A stretch of 64,000 bases of DNA from Akebia trifoliata. Its lineage: Eukaryota; Streptophyta; Magnoliopsida; Ranunculales; Lardizabalaceae. The position numbers and the translations under genes were made by a program. The notes under the pieces are model-generated. The model made no database searches. It worked only from the letters and a program-made list of their open reading frames with translations, and had not been told where the DNA came from. Shown here piece by piece: positions 47,250 through 60,100 of this stretch (the stretch's first letter is position 1; each line of letters opens with the position of its first letter). The DNA is taken from NCBI GenBank assembly GCA_017979445.1, contig CM030710.1, positions 10,216,248-10,280,247 on the forward strand, given 5' to 3'.

Positions 47250-48027
47250 AAATACTACTAACATCAATCAGAGGAAAAAAAAACCCTAAAAACAAGGGAA
47301 ATTGATGAAGAATCAGAATAATTTAAAAATTGATGAAGAGTTAACAATTTCTACAACAAATGTTTAGAAATGTGAAGCAATACTTACTGGATCTGAACCA
47401 ATCAAATGACTGAGAAGAGAAGATCAAGGATTTGAGCTTCAGTTCTTGGAAGGCGCAGATGACGACGAGATCAAGAGGATTTGAGCTTAAGTCAAAGAAG
47501 ACGATCAGCAACTTTTATAAATTGATCGATCGAGAGAGACAAAGAGGAGAGATCGAGAGAGACTTAAAGAGGAGAGATCGAGAGAGACAGAGAGGAGAAA
47601 TCGACAGAGACTTAAAAGATGAGAGTTCGAGAGATCGAGAGAGGCAGAGAGACGAGAGACGAGAGTTCGAGAGAGATAGAGAGACGAGAGACGAGAGACG
47701 AGAGTTCGAGAGAGATAGAGAGACGAGAGACGAGAGTTCGAGAGAGATTGAGAGAGACAAAGAGTAGAGTTCGAGCGAGAGAGATTTACAGGGAGAGTTC
47801 GAAGGAGAGAAAGAGAAAAACAGAAAAATAGAAAAACAGAACGGGCCGGTAAAACGATAGAAAAATTCGGTGGGCCAAGTCTGTCGAAATATTTTCTGGG
47901 CCTAAACGTGGGCTTTGGACCGACGAAATATAAACGACGGCTTAGGGCCGTCAAATTTACCGCTACAGTGATGCCGAAATATTCCTGTTTTGACGTTGTG
48001 TCATGGGTTGGTTCAAAGGCTGGTTAG
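47250..48027 (+). repeat. dispersed repeat, copy 2, with CACTA-derived tip
   Basis: Homologous to 12240-12795 but carries a purine-rich expansion at 47530-47810 (units of GAGAGACGAGAGTTCGAGA). Immediately after its end, bases 48001-48027 are identical to 13472-13498, inside the CACTA C-terminal fragment. It lies about 70 bp upstream of the MATE TATA box. The serine/leucine and arginine/glutamate ORFs here are by-products of the GA repeat. Confidence 0.75.
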
Positions 48028-48099
48028 ACATGGCGCCAACACAAGGGATATGTATTTGTGATCAACACCTAAAGTTAATTTCCTCAATCTTCTATCGCT

Positions 48100-48108
48100 C
48101 TATATAGG
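48100..48108 (+). promoter_or_regulatory. TATA box of the MATE gene
   Basis: CTATATAGG, 65-75 bp upstream of the start codon at 48174, with a CT-rich leader (TTCTTCTTCTTCTCTC) between. Spacing and context fit a plant core promoter. Confidence 0.6.
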
Positions 48109-48173
48109 ACTAAAATATGTCAGAGTCTTTATTCTTCTTCTTCTCTCTTCCTTAAGAGGAGAGAGCGAGAGAG

Positions 48174-51100
48174 ATGGAAGAGGAGGGTTTGCTAGTGAAG
48201 GAGAAATATGTAGAGAGAAGAGAGGAGTTAAGATGGGAAGTATTGAGAGAGGAGGTGAAGAAGGTTAGTTACTTAGCAGGACCAATGGTGGCTGTGACCT
48301 TATCTCAATACTTTTTGCAACTCATTTCTATGATGATGGTTGGTCATCTCGGTGAACTTGCTCTTTCTAGCAGTGCAATTGCTACCTCTCTCACTGGTGT
48401 TACTGGTTTCAGCCTTCTTGTAAGTCTAAAGTCTCTCTTTGACTCTCTCGCTTAATAACTTTGATAAGTTTTGGGGTCATCTGTAATTTTGTGAAAGTTG
48501 GATGACTTATCTGTGATTTGGGAAAAGTTATGTTGACCTTTCTCTATTTTTTTTAAATAAGGTAGCAATCAATCATGAACAGAAAAATAAAATCGAGGGT
48601 AGTACGGTAAATTTGGTGTTACACTTATATGGCAGAAATGATTATCTCCAAAAGCTAGGGTGCATCTAATTTCATGCCACGTGACATTTTTTTTTTGGGT
48701 GGGGCGTGGTACCCACTGACCTTATGGATATTTGGTCCATCACTAGGTGAACCTAGATACTAAAAATCATAGTATTTGATAATTTGTATCGCTAGATCTA
48801 ATCTCATGTAAATTCAATGAATTTAAATCTAACGATTAGCAAAGATTCTTAAGACATTGCTATTATGAATGGATGCACATCACCAATCAAATTGACCTTT
48901 TGTGTGTAGATTAACCAAGGGATGGATCACATACCCATATGGTCAGTGGGTCACAAGATATAGATGCCAACTTCGTTACATTGGTAAAGGTGTGTGAAAA
49001 GTTGATCCCACTAACTAGTTCAAACCCCCTTGAATCAAGTTTCACATGACAACTAACCACCTTGTTTGCCAAGCAAAAACCAGTGTCACATGATCATATT
49101 TGTATCAAATAATAAGTTTAAATTATAAAAAGTAATCATTTTAATTATTTTAGATGCATTGTGCAAACATGAAAAGTTAATAATGTGATCCTTATTACTA
49201 AGTCATTTCAAGTCATCACCATTCTTTTGAGAAATGGGTGAGAATGGTCATCAAAGATAGTATTTTAGAAAATCAACTTTGTATAGCATTTGTAGTGACT
49301 CTCATTCATAGAAAATAGACGTGGTCTATCTAGATCTAGGTAAGGAGGTTCGATTAAAGAATAGGGAAGATATTAGGCACTCCACTCTCTCTACTATAAG
49401 GTGGTTTATCTTTAAAACTTGATCATTTGGAAATGAAAAAAATTAAGAGAAAAGAAGGGAACAAAATGCAATAAATGGAATGCATGAGGAAGTAGTTGTG
49501 CAATAAGTAAACAAATGTACTTCTTTTGAAGAGGGTTTAATGTTTGTAAGATACATAAGGGGTTGTCTTCTGGAGAAGGGCACCCCCATTCAAGTCTTTA
49601 CTTCAACAATTTGGTAAATTGGAATGTTGACTTAGGTATTTTAGGAATGTTCCATGACTAGAACTTTCTATCAATCCATAGTATTAAATACATGCATGCA
49701 TGACTAGAAACTTTGTGTTTCAACCCTACTAAAAGAGTAACACATTTCTTCATCATAACCAAGCATGTGTGATGTGAGTGTGTGTGTGTTGTGTACATTA
49801 TGATGTAAGAGAGATAAATAGGTTAAGAAGCTTCAATTCCCACCATTTTCGATCAGATTTTCATGCACATTCCAAGCATAAGGTTGAGGTCAAACTTACT
49901 AGGGATAAAAGAGGGTGTTTCATAACATCCTAGGAATTTCTAAAAAATTAAAAGAAATATGTTAGAAGAAGAAAGAATGCAAATGCTTAGAATAAAACTA
50001 CTATCTAAACCCACCTTGTTCCTTAAAGTTCTTGTTTGAGTTCTTCAACGAGCTTGAGTTTTTTGGTGGATTGGATTGCAGGTTGAAATTGTTAGTGTAG
50101 AGTTTAAGGATAAATAAGGGTTGAAGGTTCTTTGTAGAAGGTTATAGGTTAAAAAATGGTTGAGAGCTTTTGAGTAAGGATTTTGAATTGAGGGAAGGTT
50201 GGAGATGTAGAGTCGGGATTTTGGTAGGATTTAAAGTTGAGAGAAAGCAACTTGAGAGCATCGGATTCTCGTGAAACATGAGAGTTTATATATAGGTTTT
50301 TGGGGAACTTTTGAAGTAAAATGGTCCTACCCTAGGGAGTTTAGGAAATGAAATGACAAATGTTGTTTTTTTTTTATAAGCAAAGAGACTTCATTAATTA
50401 AAAGGCAAGGTTGAACAAGGAGGCCAACCAAGCTAGAGAGACAAAGTAAAATGACATTAATCTCGTGAGATACAACACACCCCATCCCATCTTACCACAA
50501 AATCTTTGAATCAAATATTCCTAAACTCTTCAGAAATCTTCGATCATAAGAACAAAAGACATAGAATAGAATGGATGATAGATTGGGAGTCGAATTTTTC
50601 CCTCAAACCACAAGCCTCACCAACTCACAAAGTTAGTGAAACTCCATAAGATTCTCTTAACCCCTGAGAATGATCTCCCATCAGTTAGTTATGACTCAAA
50701 AAAAATCTTTGACAAAAGCTAGGAACTAACCCAAAAGTCCGAAAAGGCTATAAAAATGGACCCACACCTCGGTAACCACTTTGCAATGAAGCAACACATA
50801 TACCATCAATTCTACATAACTCTAGCACATCACGCAACAACTAGCACAACAAAAGCCTCTAGTCCTAAAAAAGTACAAGGTCTGAATCCTATTGAGCACC
50901 GATGTCCATGCAAAGAAAGATAGCTTTGAGGGCACTCTAAGCTCCCAAATCGCAACTCCCAAAAAGTTTGAATGCCCCTCGTTAGCAATCGATTGGTAGA
51001 AAGATCTTCCATAAAACCTTCCATCTTTGTTTTCCAACCACTCCCGAGCATCAACATGATATGATTCAACTTGGTATGAGTTTGTGGCATTAACTAGCAT

Positions 51101-54100
51101 CCAAGCATCCTCTAATTCCAAGTCATTAAAGCCTCTACGAAAGACAAAGTCCTAATTCCACATTCCATCTAGTCATATTTTAAAATTGGAAATCAAAAAG
51201 CATTTCTTTCTTTGTGAAGATTGAGTAAAGGATAGGAATTCCTCCATTAAAGGTCCATGTCTGCACCAACTATCCTCCCAAAATCTTACCATGTTTCATC
51301 TTCCCACCTTGAAATGAGTTTTCATCCTTAACAAATGAAGCACTTTCAAAATTTCTTTCCATACTCCACACCCATGTGCACCATTTTTTGTCTCGCTCTC
51401 CTATCTAAGCGAGTTGGTTAAAAAATTTGAAGCGACAAGACATCTCCATAAGCTATCCTCCTCAACACCAAAACACCATAGCCATTTCCCTAGGAGTATT
51501 GAATCTACCATGCCAAACTTCCTGATGCCAAGGCCGCCCCACACATTTCCAACTCACAAGGTGATGTTTTATCATGCCACAAGAAGTCCTAGATTACCTT
51601 GTCTAGTTGCAACTCCACCCTTCAGGCCACCCAGAATAAAGATATGAAATATATTGAGATGCTAAACATGACACTTTTAATCAAAGTGATCTTGCCCCCT
51701 TTTGATAGATAATTTGTTTCCCAAGCTACCAATTTTTTACTCACCCTTTCCACTACCAAGTCCCAATGGAAACCCCAAATAAATTGTTGGAAGATTGACC
51801 GCTGGCCATCCCAAATAAATCACAAGAAATCCCACATTTGGAACACTCCGCACTACAAAATCCTTACTCTTTCTCATATTCACAAGGATACCCAACACCG
51901 CTTCGGAGCAGCATATAAATCCTTTGAGCCTCCTGGCTTGCTCCAACAAGACATCGATGAATACTAAGGTGTCATCAACAAATTTTAGATGGGAAATCGA
52001 TTTTCCATTTCTAATCATTGTAAACCCCATAATGTCACCATTAGCCACTCCTCTCTGAACTATGCGGCCAAGTGTTTCTGTTACAATGATGAAGAGAAAA
52101 AGGGTGGATAATGGGTCACCCTATCTCAAACCTCAAGAACTTCTAAAAAATCCATGAGGTGTTACATTAACTAACATCGAAAATGAGGATGAAGAAATGC
52201 ATAAAGTAATCAACCCAATCCATGTATCACCAAAGCCCATCTTTCCCAATGGGTAGAGAGGAAATCCCAATTGACGTGATCATAGGCCTTATCTAGGTCT
52301 ACTTTGCAAACTAGACCTGGAGAGTTGGACTTGAGGTGGGAATTTATGCATTCATTAACAATAACTACCCCATCTAGGATTTTTCTACCTATAATAAAAG
52401 CCCATTGTTGGACTGATGACGACTTGGATTATCGCCCTCAATTAGTTAGCCAACAAACCGCTATGATTTTGTACGACGTATTCGCCAAGCTAATCGATCT
52501 CAAGACTATGATATCTTGAGTCCCTAACAGTTTTGGGATCAACACTAGAAAAGTACAATTTGAGCCATAGTCTAGAAATGTAATCTCAACTCATTTTAAA
52601 GAACTTTATAGGGCCATCAGGTCTGAGTGCTTTATCAGTGCTCCTGTCCACTATAATATTCCACACCTCGTCCTCTTCGAAGGGTTTTTCTAACTACACG
52701 TGTTGCTTCTGGGAGATGCTATCAAAGTCAAGGGATTCTGCCTTGGTCTACTAGAATGCGAGTCAAATGCGAGTCAAAATAAAGCTTAGAATAGAAATCA
52801 ACCATCCCCATAGAGACCACTTTTTCCCCTCCAACCAGACCCCATCTACCCTTAGGTTTGAGATGTGATTTGTTTTATTGTCTAAAATGCAACTTTTAAC
52901 TTGAGGATATAATGGCTCAAGGAAGGGACAACAACACTAAGTACTTCCATCATATTGCAAACGCATACAGTAAAACAAATCACATTTCAAGACCTCTTTC
53001 AACTAAACATCCATTCTTCCAAAGGAATCTTTGTCTATTTGATGAGAAACTCCTTGAGTGCCTTAAGTTTTCTGCATAAAATGCACCCTGGCCTTCGTTC
53101 GGAAGATATGTCTCTCCACCGTCTGCCCACGAGCTCTTTAAACTTCTAATGAGAAGGTATGGGTCCCTGTCTGAAAATCCTTGCTTCCAACAAAAGTGGG
53201 TGGTAGTCACAAATTGGATTTGAAATTGCTTCCTATGAAATAAAGCCAAACAACTCATCCCAACCCGATGACACCAGGAATCTATCTAGACGATTAAAAT
53301 CAAATTGCTTTGATGGTTAAACCATGTAAATTGTTTACCTTGAATAGGAATATCCAAGAGATTATTATAAGCCATAAAATCTCCAAACTTACACGTGCAT
53401 GCCGTAACTCTTGAACCCCCTTTATTCTCAAAAGAGAATCTGATAACATTGAAATAGTCCCCTAAACACCAGAGAAAGCCCCAACAGTTGCCCACATCAT
53501 CCATTTTATTCCAGAGTTAGCTTCTCTTTCAACTTTCAAACAGACCATACACACCTGTGAAAGCCCAGCATCGGTTATCCCCGACACATTTGCAAAACAT
53601 GGAGATAAGGAAAACCCCCACTAGAATATCTTATACCTCTATAAACTTCTTGAACCATAGAACAATCACACCCCACATTTCTCAATGACTTTGTTTCTGG
53701 TCCTCCAAATGTCCCGAATAAAGGAAGAGTTTGTTATTCGGTAGATACCCGAAAAATGAACAAAATAAAAATTGATCGAGGCTTGTGTTGAACACAATGT
53801 CTTTAAGACAATTTTGTTCCCACAATTTGGTGAAAACGGATTAATGAACAATTGTCTCAAGAAATTTAGGACGAGAAATTCAGAATGTAAGTTAAAACAA
53901 GAGAAAAAAAGAAAAATTTTGAACAAAAAAAACCAAGTAGAAAAGGAAAAGACATGATGTCTCTTAAGAGACTTAAGACAATCCAAGCCCAACACTTAAA
54001 TACTAGAAAAAGGGTCCATCGCGCACACCCATGTGAAGCCAAATTGTCAAAATTTACACCCTTCCTGCGTACGCACACGCATTAAGGATTTTTTAGACCA

Positions 54101-57100
54101 ATGGTTTAAATCCTTCTTGAGCCTATGGGCCCTTTGCGCGTGCGTAGGCTTATCCAAGTCTCTCTCTCATATTCACTTAAGAAATATGATAAGTTCTATA
54201 TAAGAACTAGACAAATCTCTTATTCCTATCCAATGTGGGACTAAAGAGTTTTGCTAAAAAACTTAATAGTTCTACAAACCACATATAACAAACCATGGCT
54301 ATTAGGGATTTTTTGAAGCCGATTTCTCATTTACCAACTATATAAATGAAATTATTCTTTACAAAGAAAAGAATAAGTTCCTAAGTGGTCTCACCCCAAA
54401 GTGTGGGACCCACTTAAATAGTAGCTCAAATAGACCTACTTGGTCACAAAATTTTGAAAAATTCCATAGATTTTTCCAGCAAAGTTCATTCTATCAACTT
54501 TTGTCTACTATAACATAGTTATGTGTAGTCGATACAAATGAATTACAACTTTCACTAAGGCTCTCTTCGCTCTATCGTTTAAGCCTCAAACATTCCAAGA
54601 GAAGAGTTTAATCTTCATCGGACACCTGAAGCATTTTCCCACTACATAGAACTAAAGAAGGCAACAGCGAAACCTTGGGAGAAAACTTCTATAGTTCCTA
54701 AATTGCCTTCGTCAACATGACCTTCAATTTCTTCATATTTCCTACATCTACCAGCTCTTTGATTTGAGAAGTGTTGCATGGTTCTTTTATAGGGGGCGAA
54801 CAAAAAATAATCTCCACTTCTTTTATGATGCATGTTTGCTCCTCCCCAACTGTAGAGCAATCATCAAGAACTATTTCATAACACTTCACAATGCCTTCTT
54901 GGTTTCTCGGAGCAATCTCAAGAAGGAAGCATGCTTCCTCATCTTGAATATTCAAATCCACCCCCGCAGACAACCCATCTTCGGAATATGGTCCACAACT
55001 ACTCATATAGCACCTCTACCACTTGCACTTTACTATGCCCTACTTCCCAAATCTTTGAATCTCCTCTTAAAGTTCCAAAAAATTGGTGTGGAACTAAAGG
55101 GGTGTCTCCAATTCCCCATTTACTCCCTCCACACTAGCAAGTCTGGAAAGGTCTTGGAAAACTATAGCCTCTCATAGGTACTCCTATGTCCTCTACGTCC
55201 TAAGGATTATATCACTTTAGTGATCAAGACTAAAGAAACGTAATCCCTTATCATATCATCGTAGAGAAAACCAGAATGTTAGCCTTTTTTCCAAGTCCTT
55301 GAACATCTACCATGACTCCATGATGCAAAAGTCACAAGATCGAGACAAACAAACTTAATCTCCACTATGTTGCAACCTCCTCCATAGCAAATAACTTCTC
55401 TGTTTCTATATTTGCAAAGCAGGAGTTTGCTAAAGTAACAAGCTGGGTAAGCTGAATGATATGTTCAAGTTGGGCTGATCTAGTTACGAAATTTAGATCT
55501 ATTGGGCTATATTTTAAAGCAGTGCAAAAAATCAAATTTGGCCTTAGTCATCGGGTTTAAAAGTTCATCCTCCAAGAAATAGCCTATGGACTTTCTTTTA
55601 TTCAAACCCAAGTCCAAGGACTCTTCTTGAATGGGCCTCAAAGGGAGCACGATACGTGCATCTAAGAATTTTCGATCTCAAAAATATCACAAAATAAAGG
55701 TTTATATGCACGTAGACCAATGGTTTCCAAGACCCACTCCCTAGTCCCTTACAATTGACACATGTCCTTATCTCCAAGCCTAGATCCAAGATGCGTCGAC
55801 CTACTACTTCCCCAAGCATACTAGTTTTAGCCAATCTCTCACCCTTAGGATAGATGATATCTCATCCTTTGGTCTTTTTTCAAAATTCAAAATGGATACT
55901 GTAGAGGGTAATAACTTACACATCCATTTAGATCGTACACGTGTCTAGGCCGGTTAAGTGGTACCATACGCAGATCAACATACGGAGTGCTACCCAGCAA
56001 AAGGACAGGCCAAGGTAAAGAACGCCTGGCTTGCCAGTCTAACCAGTATTATCCATTATTCTTCTACTACTCTAACTTGAGCGTTGAAGATTTTTTAGCA
56101 GGTATAACACTAGTACTAACAAGGAAGAGGAGGATGGAGCGACTTCGAATCTGTGAGGCAAAGTCCATCAACATCATTCGTCAGAATTTAACCCCAAAAA
56201 TCTGGCGTTGTCTGTGGGAACGAATCAAGAACACTTACTAAAACCACAAGGTAGGGTGGATCAATGAACGATGGTGGAGTTTTGGGCACCCCTTTGGGTT
56301 TTGATTTGGTTATTAAATCATTTGATCGGCATAGGTTTAATCAGATAAAAAGTAGTGGCAAATCAGGAAATCACAAGTAATGATTTAATTGTGTCATTAC
56401 GATGGCGACGATCAATTGTACAAGGTGATAAGTTAGTATTGTTCTGGGGTAACAGTCATTGGAAGATGCAGGAGAGAAAGAAATGTGCAGATTACAAAAC
56501 TCTAAATATGGTGTTGCGTCAACATCAAAAGAAAAAAAGTAAATACAGATGGTAAAAGGGTAAAGATAATGCTAATGAAACTATGAATGTATTCTTACAT
56601 GACTATGTGAAAGGCATGGTGTACAAAAAGGTGTAAAAATTTATGAGGTTGTTACTACCAGACCACTTTAGATATGGCTAGGCTCATGTGGGAGTGGTAG
56701 ATATACTCCTGGGAGGATATACATCATAGGGAGATCACCAATTCTAATCAATTAGTACCAACTCACAAAAATCGGCTTGGTCTGCCCAGCCTTGCTCAGT
56801 TTCTACTCATGATGATTGGTTTGTGTGCAACATAAAGGTATAAAATGAGGTATGTTTTTATTTAAGTCATGAACTTGGCCAAGTCACAAGAATCCGCAAA
56901 GTCGAGCTTAGCTTCAAGAATTTAACTAAGTTAGAAGACTACATCAAATCACGTGACTAGATTGGGAGCTAATAATCACATTATATTTCGTACATGTGTT
57001 ATTCTTTTTTGGTGTTGTTTGAAAGTGACAAGTTGCAAGGTTTTCGCAACTCTACTCTAACTTGATGAGTAGAGCACAGAGTTGGGCGCAACCATTTGGT

Positions 57101-60100
57101 TCCTTTGGGGTTGCAAAGTCTTCGTGACTACTCTAACATGATGAGCAAAGCATAGAATTAGGTGCGATCACTTGGCTCCCTTAGGGTTGTAAAGTCTTCG
57201 CGATTCTACTCTTACATGATAGGTAAAACATAGAGTTGGACGCGACCACTTGGCTCCTTTAGGGTTGCAAGGTCTTCGTGACTCTACTTTAACCTGATGG
57301 GAATAATGTAAAATTGGACATGACCTTACTCTATCCTGAGTAGCAGAGTAGAGCAAACTGTATAGGCAAAATAGAGCAGGACTGTATAGGTAAAGCAGAG
57401 CAGGACTATACAAGAAAAGCAGAGCAAGATTATGCAGGTATAACAAAATAGGACTGTGCAGGTAGAGCAGAGCAGGATTGTGTGGGTAAAGTAGAACATG
57501 ACTGTACAAGTAGAGCAGAACAGAGTAGGACTATGCAGGTAGAGTAGAATAGGACTGTGTAGATAGAGTAAAACAGGACTGTGCAAGTAGAACTGAACAG
57601 AGTAGGACTGTGCAGGTAAAGTACAGTAGGACTGTATTGGTAGAGTAGAGCAGGATTGTGCAAATAGAGTAGAGCAGAGGAAGACTGTGCCAATAGAATA
57701 GAACATAGTAAACAGAGAAAAGTTAGGTCCCTAGCATAGTTGGGTGGACTAAACAGACTCTAGAGGCAAAACAGGACAGATCTCGATTAAACGATAATTA
57801 ATGCATATCTCGAGGCATTAATATATCCTTGAGTAGATTTTTAGTTAAGATTGTAATCTTACCCAAAAACATAATCTCCTAATTAACTAGAGAATATCTA
57901 TTTCTAGATAAGGAGAGATTTTGGATAAAATCCTGATTTAATTTGACTTTTCTTTTAGAGTTTGTTTTTCTATATATACAAAAAAAAAAAAAACGAACAA
58001 AAAAGGCTCAGGGGAGAAAAGAGGACGAGAGGAAGCTATGGTTAAAAAATCTTGTAATATCTTGAAGAATAGTGGAATGGCTTTTCGAAGCTTAGGGACG
58101 TAGTCCGATTTTTGGAAGAATCCCGTAAACAAATCTTACTTCTTGTCTTCCCTCTCTTTCCCTTCTTTTTGACTATTTTTTATGTGATTTTTGATCATTT
58201 TTTAGTGCATCAAGAACAATGAAGATCGATTGTCATGGGTAAATCTCAAGGAATCAGTGGCATCTGAGATTTCACCTTTACAGATGCTTCTGATGAACTC
58301 TTAGGTTTAAATTGATTCAAATCAAATCGTGTACTACCATGCTTCGTTTTCTCTAACGGTTGCCTAAACTCTGAGTTACAGACCGCCTAACACAGCTAAT
58401 CTACTACACTCTCAAAGGCTAAGGGAACCAGTTTGTAAGATTTTTTGATCTCCGACCTCTCTTTGACAAACCAGATCTGGCATACTTCTCAACAGCCTCT
58501 CACTAAAGACATGTAAACCCACATTCACCTTAAAATAAGCCCTAGGCACCATGATCCACCTTGGGATGTCAATTGTTTTCCAATACACTTTAATGGAAGT
58601 TGCATCGAGATCTAACATCTCGTTCATCTGTTAGAACTCAATAACGTGTGGCCTATTGACCTCACGGTTTTTGTAGTTTAATTGCACAAGGATTCTATAA
58701 TAAAAGATGTTAATATTGAAAGGGATTCCTAATATCGTTTGGAATTAGAAAGTATCTCTTTAAATTTAGTAGGAAACATTGATAGATAGAAAACTTAATA
58801 AGAAAAGAACTCTTGACCCTCTATCTCCATCTATAAAAGAGGATTGGCATCTCATATTAGAAAAGAGTGAGAAACGCACATAACATATAGAGTTATGTAA
58901 TAGTAATCTACATCAATCACTAATCCAAATAGAGAGGAGAGAGAATGTGGGTTTAGAACTAAAAGAACTTACAATTTGGGGTTTGGGCACTTCGTCAAAC
59001 ACGTGGATTGAGAAAGATACACCTCCAACAAATTTATTAAATCAATGATTTGGATATGGCACAAAGTAAGTACCCTAACTTCGATTCTTAACAATATAAA
59101 TATTATTCTTAAGACATGTGCATGATTCTAGATACTATTGAAAATAATAGATTAATAATTATGTAGAAGATTTTGTATACTTAAAATCTAACATCATCTC
59201 CTTCATTTCAATTAAGCCCCCCAAAAGTTCTCCAATGAAATCAAAGACCTGCGAATTCCATCCATCTAAAGAAAAATCGATGATGTCAAACCACTTTCCA
59301 TTTTTCTCTTGGCTTTTTGCCTAACCATTACAATTTGCAAACCAAGACCTCAAGTTAACCATAGAGTCATGAACCCTTATATCTTCAGCTCTCCAAAATA
59401 GTCGAACTCCTTTTTAGAATATAAAAATCCGATGATTGTTCCCCCAAGAAACTCACAAAAACTTCTCCCTAGGTTTTAATAGTTGGGCTAGATCCTCTAG
59501 CACGTCCTCCCATACAACTCTAGGACTGGAAGCTTCATAGATGATGGCCCACCTCCAACTCCCAAAGTTCTCCATGGGCCCCACAATTGAGATACATCTT
59601 AACCTCTTTGCCTCAACGTGTGGCATCATCTTTGTGTGAGCAGTCTGCATAACAGCAATACATACCTTACACTACTCTTAAGTTCTCGATTAAATTATGC
59701 CAACCTAAATCGTCTTCCCCTTCTGGAATCATCAACCACCCATTGCCCAGATGCTTTGAAATTCGGATGCAACAATCCTTTTAATTCTCAAATCCACACG
59801 CTAGTTGACATCTGCCAAGGACGACAGATTTGTCTCATACTTCCTTCCAGCTGGGAGCATACATGCATCTTTCAACACCTTCACCAACCAATTCTTTTCC
59901 TCTTCGAAAAAAGACATCTCTGAATCACCCTTGCCTCTTTTTTTAATTATCCATGATCTCTAATTGTCCTTCACCCAGCCTCTCTGTATTTCAAACACCT
60001 TGTGGTCTACCTAAACCAACGTAACCCTTCCAACCAGACCTAGAATCGTGGCTGGACTCCCGAATTTGTTTTGGTTATCACCTCTTCTCCTGCTTTCATT

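Noticed and set aside
47432..47954. Arg/Glu-rich and Ser/Leu-rich ORFs
   Set aside because: GA microsatellite translated on both strands.
12240..48000. Treating the 12.2-kb and 47.2-kb repeats as the ends of one larger element
   Set aside because: They are in direct, not inverted, orientation, lack LTR-like ends, and the GCTACAGTG end is on the same side in both.
57168..57706. Overlapping minus ORFs rich in YLHSP
   Set aside because: 24-bp and 79-bp tandem repeats in all minus frames.
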